DNA from: Leptodactylus fallax
Taxonomy: Eukaryota; Chordata; Amphibia; Anura; Leptodactylidae
Reading direction: 5' to 3'
DNA length: 64,000 nt
Assembly (NCBI GenBank): GCA_947044405.1
Contig: CAMRHE010000063.1
Location: 7,284,001-7,348,000 of the forward strand
Part shown: piece by piece, positions 58,661 to 64,000 of the stretch
How the letters are laid out: every line of letters starts with the position of its first letter
How positions within the stretch are numbered: position 1 is the stretch's first letter
Notes under the pieces: model-generated
Databases searched by the model: none
Seen by the model: the letters and a program-made list of their open reading frames with translations, nothing else
What the model was told of the DNA's origin: nothing
Made by a program: the position numbers and the translations under genes

Positions 58661-58743
58661 CATACCTCCCACCGACTGGGACAGCGGGACAGGACCCAGA
58701 ATCCAGGACTGTCCCGCTGAATCCAGGAGGATTGGGAGGCATG
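58661..58743. repeat. Short hairpin related to the 30-bp-satellite element ends
   Basis: Starts CATACCTCCCACCGACTGGG and ends GGATTGGGAGGCATGC, with inner GACAGCGGGACAGGACC and CAGGACTGTCCCGCTG. These are the same terminal sequences as 35064-36010 without the satellite, so it is a tiny internally deleted or precursor copy. Confidence 0.65.
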
Positions 58744-59518
58744 CTGGTGGTCTTTGTCGCCCATTGCAACCAATCACAGCGCAGTTTTGGTTGCTATGGG
58801 CGACAAAGCTTTTTTTTTTGTTAATATTATTATTATCATAAAATTCGCCAGCGATTCCGGTGAATAGATGTTGACCACAAACCAGTTGCAGTTGTCACCT
58901 CTGGAGGCCGCAGCTTGTTGCTAAGCGACCAGATGAACTCATTTGGGCCCTGCCTAGATTGCCGAGTGCCCGTATAAGTTATTCATGAGGGAGTCTGAAG
59001 GATTCCCTAATGAATAATTACTATGGGAGATTCTGCCTTGTCACTTGTCTTTCCCTTTAAGAAGCCGATGAACTCCCCACGGCGCATAAAAGGAGATTAA
59101 TATTCTTACTGGATTACGGACATTTTAAGTATTGCATAACTTGGTGAAAGAGCATTTATACCTAAAATATGAGAAAATGACCCAGAAAATTGACCTCATA
59201 CATCGACGCCTGAGCCATTCTTGTAGCATATGCTGACTGATAACGAAATATATCTGAGAAAGCTGGGTGGCGACCAATATGGCTTCAGGTACACCTGCCG
59301 AGGGAATTATTTTATATATTAGATCATATTTTTTATTTCGATTTTTTTTTTTTTTTTTTTTTTTACACTAATTTTTTGAAGTGTTTTACCTCAAATGGAC
59401 CCATGGATTTCTATTGGTTCCATGTTGTGTCCATCAAAACGGACAAATATAGATGTAAATGTCCATTTTTTTTTTCGCTTTTCTAAGCGACTTTATTTCA
59501 CTTTTATGTGACTATAGC
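58744..59518. other. Unassigned DNA, candidate conserved segment
   Basis: 58850-59230 is unique, with TTATTCATGAGG, CCTAATGAATAATTAC and AGGAGATTAATATTC words, a pattern seen in developmental enhancers but not diagnostic. Poly-T lies at 59341-59364. Confidence 0.3.
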
Positions 59519-59757
59519 CTTAAGGTGCATTCACACGGTGCAGTTGGGTAAAGTTAAAATTGCATCAAAACCACATGAAGAAAAAAGTGCATTCAGTTTT
59601 GATGTGTTTTTTTTTGGTGCAGTTCCTTCATTTTACAGGTAAAACACAATTATTTAGCATGTTTCACCTGTAAAATCAATAACTGCATCAAAAACGCATC
59701 AAAACGCCATGCATTTTTTTTCCCGATGTGGTTTTGATGCAGTTTATGAGTGCAACC
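59519..59757. repeat. Dispersed family J copy with internal palindrome
   Basis: Starts TTAAGGTGCATTCACACGG. The interior mirrors GCATCAAAACCACATGAAG with GATGTGGTTTTGATGC, and ACAGGTAAAACA with TGTTTCACCTGT. Confidence 0.55.
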
Positions 59758-60154
59758 TTAAAGGGGTTGTCCTTCTATGGACATTTATCCTCTAACCACA
59801 GGACAGGAGATAAGTGTCCGATCACCAGGTCCCATGGTCAGGATCATGGGCAACCGAAAGTCCCCCTAAAGCCTCCTTGTGAATGGAGCTCTAGTGTATT
59901 TGTGTGTGCGGTGCTCAATTCACTTCTATATGGCTGCGGGCGCTGCCGGAGATTACAGTCCCGGTAGCCCCATAGATATGATTGGAGCGCCAGTCATACA
60001 TGTGCACTGGAGCTCCATTCACAAGGAGACTTTAGGGGGACTTTCGGTCACCCTTCTGATCACTGGGGGACTGGCGATTGGGTCCCCAGTGATCAGACAC
60101 TTATCCCCTGTCCTGTGCATATGGGATATACTGTATTTCCATAATGTCCTTTAA
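59758..60154. mobile_element. TTAA-bounded foldback MITE
   Basis: 397 bp, TTAA at 59758-59761 and 60151-60154. Arms mirror GACAGGAGATAAGTGTCCGATCACC with GTGATCAGACACTTATCCCCTGTC-type sequence, and AAAGTCCCCCTAAAG with CTTTAGGGGGACTTT. Inner arms hold TGAATGGAGCTC and GAGCTCCATTCA. Confidence 0.8.
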
Positions 60155-60339
60155 GTCACATTCACATGACTAATCGACAAAACGGCAGTGAAAAAGGGAC
60201 ATTTTTCTTGGTTGTTTTGCATCCGAGGGCCGTCCGTTTAACTCACCGATAACTCATAGATTTCAGTCTATAGAGGGATCCATGAAAATAGCCAGAAACA
60301 GGACATGGTGACATGTGTATAGCTCCATTCACAGATATC
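60155..60339. other. Unassigned, family J-like start
   Basis: Short segment with AAGTCACATTCACATGAC near the left edge; nothing else recognised. Confidence 0.35.
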
Positions 60340-60738
60340 AAAGGGGTGGTCCAGGATAAACCGTTTTTGGCGCGGAGGCCGGGGAAGGTGATAAAAAAAA
60401 CATATTCACCTGTCCCCGGTTCTCCGATGTCTCCCACTGCTCCTGGGGTCTTGTCCCCACCGCACGTGACCACTGAGGCCAATCGGTGGCCTAAAGAAAG
60501 CAACCGAGATGTCACTCGCATACGTCACCCGTCACGTCCTGTGTCCTTCCCTTAGGCCGCTGATTGGCCTCAGAGGTCACATGCGGCGAGAACTTCCACT
60601 GGAAGACCCCGGGAGCAGCAGGACAGGACCGCGGTGGGACACACCAGAGCACCGGGGACAGGTGAGTATGTATATATATTTTTTTCACTTATCCAGATAT
60701 CCTTGCCAAAAACGGTTTAACCTGGACAATCCCTTTAA
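60340..60738. mobile_element. Foldback element family H
   Basis: Ends AAAGGGGTGGTCCAGG and CCTGGACAATCCCTTTAA. Arms mirror AAACCGTTTTTGGC with GCCAAAAACGGTTTAACC, TTCACCTGTCCCCGG with CCGGGGACAGGTGAG, and TGAGGCCAATCGG with CTGATTGGCCTCA. Left TTAA is not conserved. Related fragments lie at 23310-23540 and 39365-39620. Confidence 0.75.
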
Positions 60739-61835
60739 ATTTAAAGCAGCCGGTGATGGCTGTTAAGAAAACATTTGCCATGGCCATTAACATCGGTCGT
60801 AGGAATGGGGCTTTGGAACTCATTCACAGGGCACATGACACCCATATCCATGCCCATGTTAACTTGTATGGGTATGGGCGCAGTGTAATAAAAAACAAAA
60901 AGCAGGCAGTACTGTATATGGAAGGTAAACTCAGTTGTGTGAATAAGGCCTTTAAAAAAAAAGGTTTTTTTGTATTTATTTAATTTGTTTTCTATTCAAT
61001 TTTTTTTTACAATTTTTAAATTTAATTTTTACATTTAAATTTTTTATTTATTTGAATTTTTTTTTCTTTGTATTTTAGAGAATCCGTCCAATACGTGGGC
61101 TCTTGTATTACTACTACATTATCCAGGCGTGTAATTTTTGTGCCGTGTTACATGACCATTGAATACTAAATACATTACTGCTTATGAGGATCCTTGGCCT
61201 TGAGAAGCAGGTGTGAACACACGCTAAGGAATCTTTAACAGCATATAAATATTTTTAGAGCTTTTTTATACATATCGTGTGCCGTTATCTTAAATCTTAT
61301 GTAGATGTACATTCGGTTTTGCTGCAGACGTTCAGTGGGCCTCGTGAGGTTGCGTCTGTGGGAGGGGGACGTGATAAAACACCGCAGGTAGAGGAACGTA
61401 GTATACCTGAAATAATAACCTCATTATGGCTTGTTTTCACACTTCTCTTCACACCTACGTAATCCTGCTCAGTTATCCTCAACTACTCTGCATAAAAGGA
61501 AATAAACGCTCAATAATAGCATCGCCAGCCGTAAGACAACCAAACGTTTAAGATGGCGGCACCCACTCATAACGCAAAAAAAAAATTGTGACTCAGCTTA
61601 TGTATTTTTAGTCACAAAGAACATTTCCGACAGGAGTAAGTGAAAAAACACACACAGAAAAATCCAAAACAATATAAAGCCGCATGTACAGTACAAAGTG
61701 TTATTTGATGGGTAATGTGCCCATACTGTACCCTAGCAATCCTATGCTCCAAGGAGAGAACGTGGTGCGTGGTATAGCGGCACACAGAATGACTATGGAG
61801 GGGAATTTACATTCACGGGGTAAATTCGGAGTAAA
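60739..61835. other. Unassigned non-coding DNA
   Basis: T-rich 60965-61075; no gene supported. Frames at 61277-61482 show no domain. Confidence 0.4.
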
Positions 61836-61837
61836 GC

Positions 61838-62900
61838 TTATGGGGCACTCTCTTGCTAATACTGTTCACAGGGCACTCTTTGGCTGGCACTGTTTATGAG
61901 GCACTCTATTACTTACACTTTATGGGGCACTCTTCTGCTGACACTGTATATTGGGCACTGTTTGGCTGACACTGTTTATGGGACACTTTCTGAATAACAC
62001 TGTTTATGAGGCACTCTAGTTGTCAATGCTTATGGGACACTCCCTGGCTAACACTGTTTATGGGCCACTTTCTGTGTGACATTGTTTATGGGTCACTGTT
62101 TGGCTGAAACTTCATAGGACACTCAATGGCTGGTACTATTTATGGGGCACTTTTTGGTATTATTTATGGGGCACTTTTAACACTGTTTATGGGGAACTAT
62201 TTGGCTGGCACTGTTTATTGGGAGTTCCATGGCTGACTCCGTTTATGGGTCACTTCGGGGATGACATTGTTTATGGAACACTTTTTAACTGATACTTCAT
62301 AGAACACTCTTTTGCTGGTCCTATTTGCTCTGTGGTTGACACTGTTTATGGGGCAATCTCTGGCTGGCACTGTTTATAGGGACTTTGTCTGACACTGCTA
62401 ATGGGGCACTCTTTGGCTGACACTATGGGGCACTCTTCGGTTGACACTGTGTAGGGGGCACTCTGGCTGACACTATTTATGGGGCACTCTTCGGTTGGTA
62501 CTGTGTATGGGGCACTCTGGCTGACACTATTTATGGGGCACCCTTCGGTTGGCACGGCGTATGGGGCATTCTGGCTGACACTATTTATGGGGCACTCTTC
62601 GGGTGACACTTTGTATGGGGCACTCTCTGGCTGACACTGTTTATGGGGAATTCCATGACTGACACTGTTTATGGGCCACTTTCAGGCTGACATTGTTTAT
62701 GGGACACTGTTTAGCTGATACTTCATAGAACACTCTTTGGTTGGCCCTATTTATGGGGCACTCTGTGGCTGATACTGTTTATGGGGAACTATATGACTGA
62801 CACTGTATATGGAGCACTCTTTGGCTGACACTATTTATGGGGTACTCTGGCTGACACTATTTATGGGGCACTCTTTGGCTGACACTGTGTATCATCACAC
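61838..62900. repeat. 28-bp degenerate minisatellite, about 37 units
   Basis: Units of the type GTTTATGGGGCACTCTTTGGCTGACACT with many substitutions and small deletions. A higher-order block recurs (units with CTGATACTTCATAGAACACTC near 62289 and 62717). Confidence 0.9.
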
Positions 62901-63114
62901 ACCCTATAGCTGGCACTTTCTATAGAGGCCTTCTGGCGCTGTAAATAGGTATAGTTTGTCTTTCACTATAGGTGGGGTCAGTATGTGAGTGTGGGGTTAC
63001 AATTCTTGCCCACTCACTAAATTGTACAGTTGTCCACTGTGAAAAAAATTAAAAAGCAGCAGACAAATCCCATTGTGGTAGGAAGAATTGTAAGGGGCTG
63101 CCTGGAATTAGAAT

Positions 63115-63300
63115 TCATTGGAATTCATTTTTTTCAGAAACAGCGCCACTCTTGCCCTTTGACTATTTCTGGTATTGCACCTCAATCTCATTTTAGTGAA
63201 TAGGAGTGAGCAGTAATACCAAACATGGCCCATGTACAAGACTGGCACTATTTCTGGAAAAAAAGACCCTTTTTCTAGTCCTGGAACCCCCTCCAAACTA
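63115..63300. repeat. Family C copy
   Basis: Contains TTCAGAAACAGCGCCACTC, GGTATTGCACCTCAATCTC, GGAGTGAGCAGTAATACC and ACTGGCACTATTTCTGG, the family C arms and tail. Confidence 0.65.
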
Positions 63301-63772
63301 AAGACCACCTAATATATTTCACTAAAGGCATTTTTTGAGTTTCGCTGTAATTTTAGAATTGTTTCCATTTTTTTCCATGCCTATTATTTGAGGGTGTTTT
63401 ATTGCAGGATTTTCTAGGTTCCATTCCTGTCACTGTGAAATCTTGTGCTTTCAGTGTGATGAATGGATTCTCAGGTTTGTCCTTTACAGGTCAGCGGGTT
63501 ACATCAGACTATTGAATGACAATGCATTGTATGTCACACACTGGGTAAGATGATAACATCATATGAGTTTCCAGTGTGACGAAAACAAACCTGAGGAGCT
63601 TTCATTCTAATCCTGTCGGCTGGAAATAAAGCCAACGAAACAGGGCAGTATATAGGCAAATGAGGATCATACCCAGGACAGGCATAGGGCAGGGGTCACA
63701 AAGAGGGCTTGGTACTGGTTATCCTGAGCCTTAAATTCGCATAATCCAGTACCCAATGGTCTAGAAATATCA
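63301..63772. other. Unassigned non-coding DNA
   Basis: No gene or repeat recognised. Confidence 0.4.
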
Positions 63773-64000
63773 CTAAGGCTAGGTTCACATCTGGCCGGTG
63801 GACCCAAACGACGGAGAGCCAAACCGATAAAACAGAGGTTACACCCACGGACCCCATTGACTATAATAGGGTCCGCTGGGTGTCCGCCATGCAGGACTTT
63901 TCTTTACGTCGATTTATGGCGGTTTCTGTGGGATGTGAATTTAGCCTAATCTGCATGCGGAAAAATTTCAGCTACTGTATTTTAGATGTGCTGACCCTGT
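63773..64000. repeat. Dispersed family J copy, running off the window
   Basis: Starts CTAAGGCTAGGTTCACATC; includes GACCCCATTGACTATAATAGGG, a small palindrome. The right end is beyond the window. Confidence 0.5.

Overview
This window is a stretch of vertebrate nuclear DNA, most probably from a frog. It has one clear intact protein-coding gene, kcna5 (voltage-gated potassium channel Kv1.5), at 48970-50892 on the + strand. The frog assignment rests on the repeats: many short foldback elements bounded by TTAA with ends reading TTAAAGGG...CCCTTTAA (the pattern of T2/Kolobok-type MITEs known from Xenopus), several dispersed families I associate with anuran genomes, long TATC/GATA microsatellites and three Tc1-like transposon lineages. 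The genus cannot be named from sequence alone.

Layout. 1-8 kb: a MITE with a 49-bp minisatellite, a 35-bp satellite of about 53 units with higher-order structure, and a second MITE copy. 8-20 kb: a three-copy tandem repeat, a long TTAA foldback holding a nested hAT-like insertion, an internally deleted Tc1 copy (- strand), a decayed Tc1 copy (+ strand), and a GC-rich block embedded in a TATC microsatellite. 20-37 kb: minisatellites with 40, 41 and 30-bp units, more TTAA MITEs and GATA repeats. 37-46 kb: dispersed repeats, unassigned DNA that may hold conserved non-coding elements, and an almost complete Tc1-like element at 42123-43758 whose transposase is broken by one frameshift and one stop. 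46-48 kb: a 51-bp minisatellite and an ATT/ACT triplet-rich zone upstream of kcna5. 48.4-51.8 kb: kcna5 with a possible TATA box, a perfect CRE, upstream ORFs, an intronless coding region and an AT-rich 3' region. 52-64 kb: TATC and TTTC microsatellites, a fourth MITE copy with its own 49-bp array, further foldback elements, candidate conserved DNA at 58-59 kb and a 28-bp minisatellite.

No other host gene is supported. In other vertebrates KCNA5 sits beside KCNA1 and KCNA6, so those paralogues may lie outside the window. Most long open frames here arise from satellites whose units lack stop codons. The most interesting signals are repeat birth events: the same MITE has spawned the same minisatellite from opposite arms at two loci, and a 30-bp satellite travels inside a TIR-bounded element. 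There is also a Tc1 insertion whose empty target site survives in an adjacent tandem duplicate. Boundaries of repeats without a stated TTAA or TA junction are approximate.
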